Source: Paulinella micropora (Eukaryota > Cercozoa > Imbricatea > Euglyphida). Taken from it: a stretch of 64,000 nucleotides of DNA. The position numbers were made by a program, and so were the translations under genes. The stretch lies in the NCBI GenBank assembly GCA_009731375.1, contig BJOX01000272.1:149910-213909 (forward strand). Direction: 5' to 3'. Below, piece by piece: positions 37,877-46,951 of this stretch. A model generated the notes under the pieces. That model was not told the DNA's origin. It did no database searches and was given only the letters and a program-made list of their open reading frames with translations. Each line of letters starts with the position of its first letter. Position 1 is the stretch's first letter.

Positions 37877-38083
37877 ATGCCAAGACCAAAAATTTACGAA
37901 GGAGAAGCAAGACGAAAGAGAAATAACGAGAAGGCTCTCGCATACTACTACCGCCACCAAGAAAGGTTGAAGGAGGAAAGAAAAGAAAAAGCATTAAAGC
38001 AAAAGCAAGAACTAAAAAGCATGGAGGAATACAAAAAGAAGATACAAGAGCTGGAAGATAAATTGAGTAAAGTAGCGGTTTAA
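37877..38083 (+). CDS. Small basic coiled-coil protein, 68 aa
   Basis: Residues 10-45 are strongly basic (EARRKRNNEKALAYYYRHQE) and 45-65 form a heptad-like segment (MEEYKKKIQELEDKLSKV), a layout like a short basic-zipper DNA-binding protein. Start ATG at 37,877 follows TATAATATACAACGAAGGAGG. Function unknown; binding to viral DNA is only an inference. Confidence 0.65.
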   Translation: MPRPKIYEGEARRKRNNEKALAYYYRHQERLKEERKEKALKQKQELKSMEEYKKKIQELEDKLSKVAV

Positions 38084-38215
38084 GTTCTAATAATTTTTTT
38101 TAATCTGGTAAAAATATTTTTCATCTAAACAAATAGCTCATATATAATAACGGTAAAAACATTAATTAATTATTTTTAGAAAAAGTATCTTACCTAATAT
38201 ATACATAACGGTAAA

Positions 38216-41200
38216 ATGTCAAAACCACCACTACCACCAAGACCAAACAAGCAATATGTTCAACTTCTTCAAGCTAAGGCTAAGCTTAGAAAGGTTGAAA
38301 CGAAAGATAAAAGAAACCGCCAGGACCTTTTATCTAACATCCGTAGTAATACGAGGGCAAATCTCCGCGAGGCTAAGACTAGGGAAGCGAAGAGGCGAGA
38401 GTTTAGAGCAAACGATTATGAAGTTAGGAGGGATAATCGGCTGAACTCTCTCACATTCAAATTTAGGGAGCTAGACATAAGCTTCTATGATACAGACACC
38501 TTGGAAGAGAAGGTATTGATGCCCGCTATAAGATATGCCAGAAGGGAAGGTATGACCAACGATGCGGATGTCAATATATCTATAACATACACCACCGCTC
38601 CCGCTAATATACGATACGACCACTATTTAAAAAAGAAAAGTTTTAACTCATTTCAACTCCGCCAATACGATACTGTATTTATTGATGCTCTGAACGATTT
38701 CAACATAAACAACATTGAAGCGAGCGAGAATGGATATGAAAGAAACATAAGATATGTGGAAATAACCATAGTTCAAGAAAACAGCGGAGGGTGCTATGAA
38801 GGAGTGAGAGATAAAAGAACTAAGGTTGAAGAAGGAGTAAGAATATCACCACCCAGCAAAAACAACAACTGCTTATTCTTCTTATGTAAGGATATTCTAA
38901 ATATTAAACCGATGAACAAGAACCGCTGTAATATCGTCCGAGCTGAATTCAACCTTCCACCAAACTCGCCAATACCATTTTCAATAGCGGTTGAAATATT
39001 GAAAAAATATGTTAAGGAAGGGAAAACATATGAAATAACTGACCATATTATGAAGCAGACATTCAGCACAAATGAAGAAGGGCAGGAACCCGACAAACTA
39101 ATCTTTTTGGAGAATAACCATTATTACGGATTGGTTAAGCAATTCAAGAAGCGGTGCGAAGACTGTCTGAGACCATATTTGAACAAACACAAATGTAATC
39201 TCAACAGGAAAAAATTTGCGGATATTATGTTGAAGAAGAATGGTAAAAGACACTTAATAACTAAGTTCCGCACGGAAGAAAAAATAAATAACGACCAAAT
39301 TCTACATTACGATTTGGAATCATTTAGAAACACAAACATCGCTGCCGGCTACGATATCCACGACTGCTACATAGTCGGATATACTCAGGGATCTGAGGGT
39401 TTCAAATACATAGCTGGTAAAGATTGTATCAGTCAATTTGTGGATGAACTAATTAAACGAGGCGACCTTATAAAAGCAGGATGGGTGCCGAAGAAAAAGG
39501 ATGACAAACCGCCAGTTCTATATGTTAATGGTTTCAACGGAGCAAACTTTGACCACTACTTCATACACCAAGAATTAATCAGAAGGGGTATTAAGATTAA
39601 GTCTTCAAAAATCAATAACGGCTCTATTATCTGCTTAGAGTTTGAAAATGTTAAGATGTGGGATATGTGTAAGCATACACAAGGAAGTCTTAAAGCAAAT
39701 CTTGAAAGTATGGGGTGCGAAATCCTCAAAGGCGACTTTGACCACAACCGTGCCAAAATGTGGGAGGATATGGACGACAAGACGAGGCAGGACTGTCTAG
39801 CTTATCTTAAAAACGATGTTATGGGTTTGAAGGAATTATACGATAAGTTAAACACAACGATATTTACAGCCCACAAGGTCAATTTAACTTCATACATTTC
39901 AACTTCAAGTCTCGCTTTTAACATATGGAAAAAATATGTAGATGGTAAATACGAGGTGAGACTTCCAACGGTGGAGCAGGAAAGAGCATTTAGAAAAGCC
40001 ATTATCGGCGGAAGGACTTACCCATCTAAGAGGCGGTTCATTTCTGCTCAGTATGAACGATATTTGAAAAAAGAGATCACCTTTGACGATATAATTGACT
40101 ACCTCGTTGATGCGGATGTCGTTTCTTTGTATCCAACAGCGATGTTGTTAGCTTTTATGGTTGGCGACATACTGGAAACAATCGGACCATTTGACCCGCG
40201 AAACCTTCAAATCGGTATTTACAACCTTGATTACATCTCACCCAAAAACATATTACATTCAAGGATTGGACAGCGAGACAAAATGGGCTCCCTTAAATGG
40301 CGGCTAGAAGATATGAAGGACCAATGGCTGACGAGTGTAGATATTGAGGATATGGTAGCCGAAGGATACGAAGTCCGCATTCATAAAGGATACTACACTG
40401 CCAAATCTGAATGTGTCTTCGCCCAATACATAGACGATATGTTCAAAGCGAAGGAAAATGCGGAGAAAGGTAGCCCGCAATATTTGCTCGCCAAATTGTT
40501 TATGAATAGTCTATACGGTAAGATGATACAACGACCTATACCTTCAATAACAACATATATACAAACTAATGAAGATTACTGGAAATTCTGGAATAGCAAT
40601 CAAATAACTGACATAGTTAAATTTACGGACCAACAAGGAAAAGATTTATGGCACATATCGGGCCTTCCCCGCAATCCAATCTTATTAGAAAGTAGCATAA
40701 CCAAACCTTCACACTATGGGGCATTCATTCTAGCATATAGCCGTCGCATTATGTTCAACTATATTAAGGAAGCAAACCCGAACAGAACCATTGAAGACGA
40801 CTTTTACTACACCGACACAGACAGCTTACAAATCCACGCGAGATGTGCCAAGTATGTAAAGAATATGGGTAATAAGAAACTAGGTGGTATTGGAGACGAT
40901 TTAGGCGATGGTTGTAAGATTATAAAAGGTGTGTGGATAGCACCGAAACTATATATGTTAGAATTCACGACAAAGGATGCCTTTACGGAAGGAATGACCA
41001 AGAACGACTTAAAGCATATTTCAAAAGGGGTTAAAATAGTGTCTGAAAACGGAGTTAAAAGATATTTCCATTTTAGGGGTAAAGGCTTAGATGCTAATCA
41101 GCTAAACTATGACACATTTGATAAGATGGACAAAGGCGGGTCAGTTGAAAATGTAAAGGATTTCCAAATGAAAAAAATACACATTGATAGAAACAGCAAA

Positions 41201-41335
41201 CAACAACAAGTCCCACATTTTAGCATTCTACATATGACGAATGTTAAAAAACAAGTTAATGAGAATAAATGGGCGGGCCGTAAGTTCATTAACGATAATG
41301 ACAGCATCCCACTCGGCTTCCACATTCGCGGTTGA
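38216..41335 (+). CDS. polB: Protein-primed family B DNA polymerase
   Basis: 1,039 aa, the length usual for Polinton/PLV PolB, intact. A basic N-terminal region (1-100) precedes a possible zinc-binding motif CEDCLRPYLNKHKC. The 3'-5' exonuclease motifs are DLE (D366), NGANFDHYF (D446) and YLKNDVMGL (D534). Polymerase motifs are A, DADVVSLYP (D632/D634); B, LFMNSLYGK (N764); and C, YTDTDS (D867, D869). A KLY motif follows (APKLYMLEF). Such enzymes copy linear viral DNA from a terminal protein bound to the inverted repeats. Its stop lies one base from the stop of the convergent lipase gene. The ATG follows TAATATATACATAACGGTAAA. Confidence 0.96.
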   Translation: MSKPPLPPRPNKQYVQLLQAKAKLRKVETKDKRNRQDLLSNIRSNTRANLREAKTREAKRREFRANDYEVRRDNRLNSLTFKFRELDISFYDTDTLEEKVLMPAIRYARREGMTNDADVNISITYTTAPANIRYDHYLKKKSFNSFQLRQYDTVFIDALNDFNINNIEASENGYERNIRYVEITIVQENSGGCYEGVRDKRTKVEEGVRISPPSKNNNCLFFLCKDILNIKPMNKNRCNIVRAEFNLPPNSPIPFSIAVEILKKYVKEGKTYEITDHIMKQTFSTNEEGQEPDKLIFLENNHYYGLVKQFKKRCEDCLRPYLNKHKCNLNRKKFADIMLKKNGKRHLITKFRTEEKINNDQILHYDLESFRNTNIAAGYDIHDCYIVGYTQGSEGFKYIAGKDCISQFVDELIKRGDLIKAGWVPKKKDDKPPVLYVNGFNGANFDHYFIHQELIRRGIKIKSSKINNGSIICLEFENVKMWDMCKHTQGSLKANLESMGCEILKGDFDHNRAKMWEDMDDKTRQDCLAYLKNDVMGLKELYDKLNTTIFTAHKVNLTSYISTSSLAFNIWKKYVDGKYEVRLPTVEQERAFRKAIIGGRTYPSKRRFISAQYERYLKKEITFDDIIDYLVDADVVSLYPTAMLLAFMVGDILETIGPFDPRNLQIGIYNLDYISPKNILHSRIGQRDKMGSLKWRLEDMKDQWLTSVDIEDMVAEGYEVRIHKGYYTAKSECVFAQYIDDMFKAKENAEKGSPQYLLAKLFMNSLYGKMIQRPIPSITTYIQTNEDYWKFWNSNQITDIVKFTDQQGKDLWHISGLPRNPILLESSITKPSHYGAFILAYSRRIMFNYIKEANPNRTIEDDFYYTDTDSLQIHARCAKYVKNMGNKKLGGIGDDLGDGCKIIKGVWIAPKLYMLEFTTKDAFTEGMTKNDLKHISKGVKIVSENGVKRYFHFRGKGLDANQLNYDTFDKMDKGGSVENVKDFQMKKIHIDRNSKQQQVPHFSILHMTNVKKQVNENKWAGRKFINDNDSIPLGFHIRG

Positions 41336-41336
41336 A

Positions 41337-42071
41337 TTATAAATAAATTTTTTTGGCTCCTTTCCCTTTGAAGCTCCTGATTGTATGAATTCCTTTTTTT
41401 GGTTTCACTAACTTAGTATTTACAGCCGTAGCACCCATTAACGATACTGGGTCAAATGCGGTTCGGTAGTTCGTGGTTAGCTTCGCCGTCTTAGCCCTTT
41501 TCCCTTTTGGATTAATTTTAACAGCTACTCTATCAATTACTCCTTCAATGAGGTCTTTTGTGCTACTGCCTTTATTGTATGTGGTCGCCCTTACCCCAGT
41601 CTGTCTGCTCAGGTCTTTCGCAATCGTTCCTCCAAGACTATGACCCGTTAGCTCCACATTATCCTTACCATATTTTTTTATCACTTCGTCAACCAACTTC
41701 TGTTCTTCTTTATATCTCGGAGTTTTCTTTAATACTCCCTTTACCAATGCGACATCGGTTAGCAGGTCCCGCTTATCTACTGAACCCCTAAATGCTACAA
41801 TCGCCTTACCATCTTTTTCATACACTGTTGATTTCTCTTTGCTAGCGACAGGCTTCCAACCGTCCGCACCTTTTCTATCCGACGAGGACGAATAGACATC
41901 CTCTGATAAATCCGCATTACCTCCTTGTAGGGGCCTGCTCCCCCTACGACCCCGCCGAGGGTTTGAAAGGGCTTGTCCTTTCCATTCCTTACCAGCTTTT
42001 TTCAATGCTTCACCATAGGTTATGTTATGCTTAGCAGAGTAAGCCTTAACGAACTTTATCCACTCGGTCAT
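41337..42071 (-). CDS. Lipase (class 3-like alpha/beta hydrolase) with basic N-terminal domain
   Basis: 244 aa. Residues 1-35 (WIKFVKAYSAKHNITYGEAL) form a short helical basic motif seen in several algal-virus proteins. Residues 75-230 are lipase-like: VAFRGS, the nucleophile elbow GHSLGG (S145), a candidate acid at TAFDP (D207) and a late histidine GIHT (H229), giving a plausible Ser-Asp-His triad. The C-terminus is again basic. Lipases occur in some PLVs and could act on host membranes during entry or release; that role is inference. Convergent with polB. Confidence 0.85.
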   Translation of the reverse strand: MTEWIKFVKAYSAKHNITYGEALKKAGKEWKGQALSNPRRGRRGSRPLQGGNADLSEDVYSSSSDRKGADGWKPVASKEKSTVYEKDGKAIVAFRGSVDKRDLLTDVALVKGVLKKTPRYKEEQKLVDEVIKKYGKDNVELTGHSLGGTIAKDLSRQTGVRATTYNKGSSTKDLIEGVIDRVAVKINPKGKRAKTAKLTTNYRTAFDPVSLMGATAVNTKLVKPKKGIHTIRSFKGKGAKKIYL

Positions 42072-42119
42072 TCTATATATTTAATTTTTATTTTTTTCCT
42101 GCCTACTATACACTCTACT

Positions 42120-42401
42120 ATGTCTACCCTAACTAGACTGTGCGAGAAGTTCCAACAACTTTCAATTGAAGGTGAAAAAAAATCCTTCTCATTGGAAGAT
42201 GTCCAAAAGGTAATCCACGACGAAATAAAAGCGATTGAAGAAATGAGAAATGCTCAGCCGAACTCGTTTCATTTCGGGAAATACAAAGGCAAAAAAATAG
42301 AAGACATCGCAAAGATTGACAAGCCATATCTTGAATGGTTAGTTCGTCAGCCGTGGTGTAGCAATAAAGACGAATTGAAAAAGTACTGTCTATCGCCGTA
42401 G
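42120..42401 (+). CDS. Small protein with ExoX-like C-terminal motif
   Basis: 93 aa from the ATG at 42,120; an upstream in-frame extension lies in the lipase promoter region and is not credible. Residues 55-85 read FHFGKYKGKKIEDIAKIDKP then YLEWLVRQPW, matching the 'FGKYKG..I.DI...YL.WL' motif at the C-terminus of exodeoxyribonuclease X-type proteins, here without the nuclease domain. Divergent from the lipase gene and convergent, by 7 bp, with the next gene. Confidence 0.75.
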   Translation: MSTLTRLCEKFQQLSIEGEKKSFSLEDVQKVIHDEIKAIEEMRNAQPNSFHFGKYKGKKIEDIAKIDKPYLEWLVRQPWCSNKDELKKYCLSP

Positions 42402-42408
42402 GAGGTAT

Positions 42409-43044
42409 CTATCGTAGGTGATACATCTTACCTCTAATATTTATTTCTTTTTTTATAATTCGCAGTATTGCTTTCTGTTTGTGAAAGTCGCTAAATTTGG
42501 TGAAATGCGGTTCTTTCAATAGGTTATCTTCAACTTCTAATTCTCTATTAACTTCAAGGTATTGTTGAAGGATGTCTTTGAATTGTATTATGTCAAAGTG
42601 GTGGTCTACGTGGACATCAACCCGTTCATATATATCGCCACTTATTTCGCATATGTATCGTGGTTCTACGAATACATCAATAGCCACGATGTCAAGATAT
42701 TCTTGTATTTGCGGTCTTATTGTATTTCTGCTTGCTTCTTTTATCACTCTCGCCATTTTTTTTAATTTGCTAAGGCCTATGAGGTCAACACAGCAATTCC
42801 ACGAAAACGGCTTACCATCTACACTAAAGTGTTTTCTCCCCGTGGTCAAATTACTTTCAACATCAATGATGCCATTTTTTAGACAAGGGTGATGGGTTAT
42901 TAGGTCTAGCACGAAATTGCCGTCTTCTGGGTTCAGAACTTCACCATCGTTATATTTGCTTATTATTCTTCTTATGTGGGATTTGATAGATGCTTTTGTT
43001 AGAAACCGCCTACCACCCACAATATACAACTTACGACTATACAT
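42409..43044 (-). CDS. DUF3223 (DCL-like) family protein
   Basis: 211 aa. Residues 15-85 fit the family: FLTKASIKSHIRRIISKYND, NFVLDLITHHPCLKNGIIDV and KHFSVDGKPFSWNCCVDLI. The family includes the plant DCL protein and viral members, and its biochemical role is unsettled. The C-terminal 120 residues are charged and unassigned. Upstream ATG context is an AT-rich TAATATAATAATATAGTA. Confidence 0.7.
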   Translation of the reverse strand: MYSRKLYIVGGRRFLTKASIKSHIRRIISKYNDGEVLNPEDGNFVLDLITHHPCLKNGIIDVESNLTTGRKHFSVDGKPFSWNCCVDLIGLSKLKKMARVIKEASRNTIRPQIQEYLDIVAIDVFVEPRYICEISGDIYERVDVHVDHHFDIIQFKDILQQYLEVNRELEVEDNLLKEPHFTKFSDFHKQKAILRIIKKEINIRGKMYHLR

Positions 43045-43087
43045 TACTATATTATTATATTAGAAAAAATTATTACAAAAATAATTA

Positions 43088-44341
43088 TTATTGGTCTTCT
43101 AAGAAATTAACGATAACACTCACATTTCCTCCATTCGCAACAGTAGATACAGACTTTTGTAAAAATGTTAGATTTTCACCAGGTGATAGTTGAACATCGT
43201 AAGTTCGCAGGTCAATAAGCTGGCTTGAAGTAGCATTAACATACAGTTTTAGAATTACATCCGTTATAGTGGCACCGCCGAGAGCAGTCGCAGCAGTGTC
43301 CTTTGATACGATTGAGGTTGTGGCATCAATATCGGCAAAGTTCTCCGCCGTAAGTGCTCCAGTCGTTTTTACAATTCGCACTATATTAACTTTGGTGTCT
43401 TCGTTTGATATGCTTACGAGAGTTGGGTAAACGGTTGAATAATTTGTTGAGGCACCATTAAAAAGTGATTTATTTTTTATGCTGAGAATTGGGCTTTCAG
43501 TAGTGCTCGCCTTTTCATCTCCTTCCGCTTCGTTTGATATGCTTGTATTAACAGTGTTGGTGCCCTCAATAAACATACTACAACTGACTGTTTTTAATAT
43601 TTGTATTCCAGTTCCACCATTATTAAACATTCGTGCCACAAAAGGGAGAGTTGTATTCCGAAGACTGACACCCGTGTTGGCATTCGCATACTTAATCATA
43701 TGGACTTGCTGGAATGCGCCCGTCGTGGGGTTTTCAATTGAAAACTTAATAGCACCAAAGCCTAAATATTGGAATTGAATTTGAAATACATTTCCCTTCG
43801 TCCAATCCATATTAGGCATATCGCCTGTTCCATTACACGGGTCATTCCAAGTCGCTTGTGAAACCAAGGTAGGCACTCCTGCTTTGGTATGGAGAATATT
43901 CATTCCGTCATTTTTAGTCTTGTAAAAATAGAAACCATTATCTAATGCGGTATCACCAATGCCGATAAATGAATAGTAGTCCTTGGTTTCGTCAGTAGTC
44001 CATAAGGCAGTGAAGCGACACATAACTCCCATCCCTGTTCTGTATTTAATTCTTTTTTTGCTTACCATAATGGCATCGGCGGTAGCTTTCGCTTCCGTTT
44101 TCAATTCAGCCATATTCGCATTAAATGCTACGGTCGCATTAGTTTGAGTTAATGTCCATATCCGTGTATTAACTGTGTAGGGAAAGATTTCCTGTAATAC
44201 TGGTGTTAATGAACTGGTTAATGCTTCACCGAAGGCGGTTTTCATATTATTTGTTTCAATGTGTCCATCATACCCGACTTTGACATTTACGAAATCTCCG
44301 TCAGGATTTTGGGCGATTAAATTTCTCTGATGAGTGGTCAT
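43088..44341 (-). CDS. Putative virion surface / fibre-like protein
   Basis: 417 aa, beta-rich, low in Cys and charged residues, no signal peptide. The central part (residues about 130-250) has the pattern FYFYKTKNDGMNILHTK...WTKGNVFQIQFQYLGFGAIK...IENPTTGAFQQVH, which I recognise as a domain shared with phage tail or surface proteins. Its place between DUF3223 and the capsid gene supports a structural role. Assigned by composition and context. Confidence 0.6.
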   Translation of the reverse strand: MTTHQRNLIAQNPDGDFVNVKVGYDGHIETNNMKTAFGEALTSSLTPVLQEIFPYTVNTRIWTLTQTNATVAFNANMAELKTEAKATADAIMVSKKRIKYRTGMGVMCRFTALWTTDETKDYYSFIGIGDTALDNGFYFYKTKNDGMNILHTKAGVPTLVSQATWNDPCNGTGDMPNMDWTKGNVFQIQFQYLGFGAIKFSIENPTTGAFQQVHMIKYANANTGVSLRNTTLPFVARMFNNGGTGIQILKTVSCSMFIEGTNTVNTSISNEAEGDEKASTTESPILSIKNKSLFNGASTNYSTVYPTLVSISNEDTKVNIVRIVKTTGALTAENFADIDATTSIVSKDTAATALGGATITDVILKLYVNATSSQLIDLRTYDVQLSPGENLTFLQKSVSTVANGGNVSVIVNFLEDQ

Positions 44342-44412
44342 AGTTCGTATATTATCAAAAAAATAAATAATCTATCAAAATTAATTACTACCTATTACCT
44401 AACTGGTGGGGT

Positions 44413-45938
44413 TTAAGTTCTGGTAATGGTGCCATTCTTAACATTTACTTCTTGCTGAGTGACGACAAATGTGTAATGATTGGACGCAATATTCGCAGTG
44501 GTAGCAATAAACCCCATCGTCGCTCGGTGTCTAGGGGTAGTCCGCTGATTTCATTTTGGTCCTTGCTCCACAGCGGACGAGTATTGTCAAAGCTATCGCA
44601 CCAAACCCAGTTGTATTGATAAACATTGCTATTCATCAAAGAAGAGCCTTCCAACTTCGGTTTAAGATACATATAGTCTTCTAGTTTTCCAGTTTGACAA
44701 TCAACATTGAATTCTTGAAGTCGTGCTCCATCTAGTGTGGTATAAAAAGTTTGGACCTTAGAACCGAGCAGGTTGCTATTGTCATAAGCGGTGTTCTTAT
44801 TTTCGGTTGTATTGAAAACAGAGTGATAAATTTTCTTAATTCGTCGTCCGTGGCCTTTGTCAAATCTAAGGATAACATTTTGAGAAGTTGAAGCGAGCCC
44901 GACAGTGTTTTTATACAAATAAGAATAATCAATGTTGAAGCTCATACCTTCGGGGCTCATAATCTTCTGTTGAATTGATTGAACAACATCTGGGTTAGTT
45001 TCAACAGCTAAGAACAGGCTGAGATTAGTAATAGTAACATTTGAATCAGCTACCGCAACAGTGCCTCCGCCAGTGGAAAGAGCATCATTGTTGTAATAAA
45101 AGATTTTGGGTGTCTGTTGCCAAACAATCCGCAAAGTCAAAATTTCTGGAAACATAATAGTTTTATCCAGAGCGAAAATAGTATTGTAAAGCATTCCAAG
45201 ATTAATCTTAACATTAACACTTGGGCTGGCATTGTTAATAGTTCCAGCTGAAAAATACTTAGCCTCATTAAAAGCAACATTAACGAACTTACTCGTGCCA
45301 GTCTCATTCGCGATAAGGGCATCATCGTGTCGGCGGGCATTTGTGGTGGGTTGTGCCATCCAAGCCTTTAATGCGGCCTGAACCTGAGCCTTAGCAACAT
45401 CAATGCCCGTATCAATTTGCCCCGCCGCATTTCCTGCTATTGCCGAAGCGGCCAATGCTGTTTGTAATGCGGCCAACCTTGTAGCATCGCTAGCGGGTTG
45501 AAATGTAGTTGTAGCATTACACTTTTGAAGCATACAACCTGCTCCACTTCCATTGTCGTGGTTTTCCAAAGCGAGTAAATCATCAATGGAGGTTTCGGGT
45601 TTCCAAATCATCTTGGTGATATTGCCGACTTCGTTAATGTCGCACAGATAAACACCACCTCTGGTAATCAATTGTATCTGCCTAATCGGGGCCAGGCAAT
45701 CCATAAAGCATTTATTGTAGTTTCCAGCCTTCGCATCTGGGGCATAATTAAAACTCAAAACAGAGCGAGCCAAGTTAAAAGGACGGCTGATAAGGTCAAA
45801 GTTGCTTTCCTGTCCTCCTGCGGTAGACACAGTGATATTAATAGAACCCTCACGAGGGGTAAGCTTATTCAAGCGATAAGAAGCACTGATGTAGTCAGTC
45901 CTGCTAAAATCTAGTTCGCCTCCGTGTTGTGTGGGCAT
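44413..45938 (-). CDS. mcp: Major capsid protein (double jelly-roll), frameshifted near the 3' end
   Basis: The frame from ATG 45,938 gives 497 aa and stops at 44,445. The N-terminus (DFSRTDYISASYRLNKLTPR), the QLITRGGVYLCDI strand and the C-terminal ISGLPLDTERRWG region are typical of PLV capsid proteins, and position beside the penton-like gene agrees. After ERRW the predicted residues become Leu-rich and unlike a capsid. The -1 frame instead continues to a stop at 44,413 with a beta-strand-like ending (NHYTFVVTQQEV). A loss of one G from the run near 44,515 explains this. Either sequence error or a real lesion; the rest of the gene is intact. Confidence 0.9.
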
Positions 45939-46034
45939 TTTTGTGTAAACTTACAAACTCAAAAACGATTTGTAAAAGGTTCCTATATTAATCCCCCAAA
46001 AAAATAAATAATTCTAAAATTAAAATTAATTAAC

Positions 46035-46868
46035 CTACCTAGATTTCAACAAATTAAAAAATGATGTAAATAAATTAAAATAATTCGTCTCGCGGTAAAT
46101 CAATAAAGTCATTACAATACCTAACCCGTTGAGATTAACTGGCTGGTCGTTTTCGTCAGTCAAGTAGAACCGATACAAATTGCTTGAACTAGTTGATAGT
46201 CGTTTGCCGTATTCACTGCCCGAGCCGTCATAGATAACAGAGCCGAACGGGATTTCATTTGCTGTGTATATTTCTTGTAATACATGATTATCGCCTTCCC
46301 CAACGAGGTCTGACTGTAAATATAATGTTTTTTCGCCAGTCAAGATTATGACATTCGGCGACCTAATAGTATTATTAGCAAAGAAATATGTTGAGCCGCG
46401 GTCAAAACCCATTACTTCGTGAATACGAGTTTCGCCGTCAAATATAAACCGCGGTTGAATGCCTCCATTGTTAGCTACGGTAAATAATAGCTTGCCGTCT
46501 TCTGGGTCGGTATTGGTATTGTTGCTTGTTATTGTGTATGTGTAGTCATTGGGGCTGTCTGCGGTTAGCACCTCGGCCAGTTTATTCTTTAAGTTATTCA
46601 TCGTGTAGTTGCCCTCGGGTATCGTAATCAGAGTCTCAAATCCATCTTCGCTCAGAGTAAAAGTATTGTATGGCGAAGAAACAGAATAATAAGATTTAGG
46701 CACATAAATATGAAGTATTTTACAATGTGTTGGATTGTCTAGCGATTTCATATTGACTTCACAACTAAAATCTGAATCTGTGCCATTTATCCGATTTTTG
46801 CTGTTAATATAGTAAATACCACTCGCACGACCACCTTTATATTCCATCGCAGAGACTAGTCTCCACAC
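46035..46868 (-). CDS. Minor capsid (penton-like) protein
   Basis: 277 aa from the upstream ATG; an ATG seven codons later (46,847, MEYKGGR) is an equally good start. The opening YYINSKNRINGTDSDFSCEV, the later KILHIYVPKSYYSV and FETLITIPEGNYTMNNL follow the PLV/virophage penton pattern, a single jelly roll that closes the vertices. Located directly upstream of the capsid gene on the same strand, as in related viruses. Confidence 0.85.
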   Translation of the reverse strand: MWRLVSAMEYKGGRASGIYYINSKNRINGTDSDFSCEVNMKSLDNPTHCKILHIYVPKSYYSVSSPYNTFTLSEDGFETLITIPEGNYTMNNLKNKLAEVLTADSPNDYTYTITSNNTNTDPEDGKLLFTVANNGGIQPRFIFDGETRIHEVMGFDRGSTYFFANNTIRSPNVIILTGEKTLYLQSDLVGEGDNHVLQEIYTANEIPFGSVIYDGSGSEYGKRLSTSSSNLYRFYLTDENDQPVNLNGLGIVMTLLIYRETNYFNLFTSFFNLLKSR

Positions 46869-46951
46869 CTCTAATTTTGGATATATAATAGAAAATATAT
46901 TTTTTTGTTTTAATTACCACAACGGAGGGGGTGCGGGGGCTTGCCCCTGCT

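Noticed and set aside
41973-42119. N-terminal extension of the ExoX-C-like gene
   Set aside because: It overlaps the divergent lipase coding start and its promoter; the ATG at 42,120 fits better.
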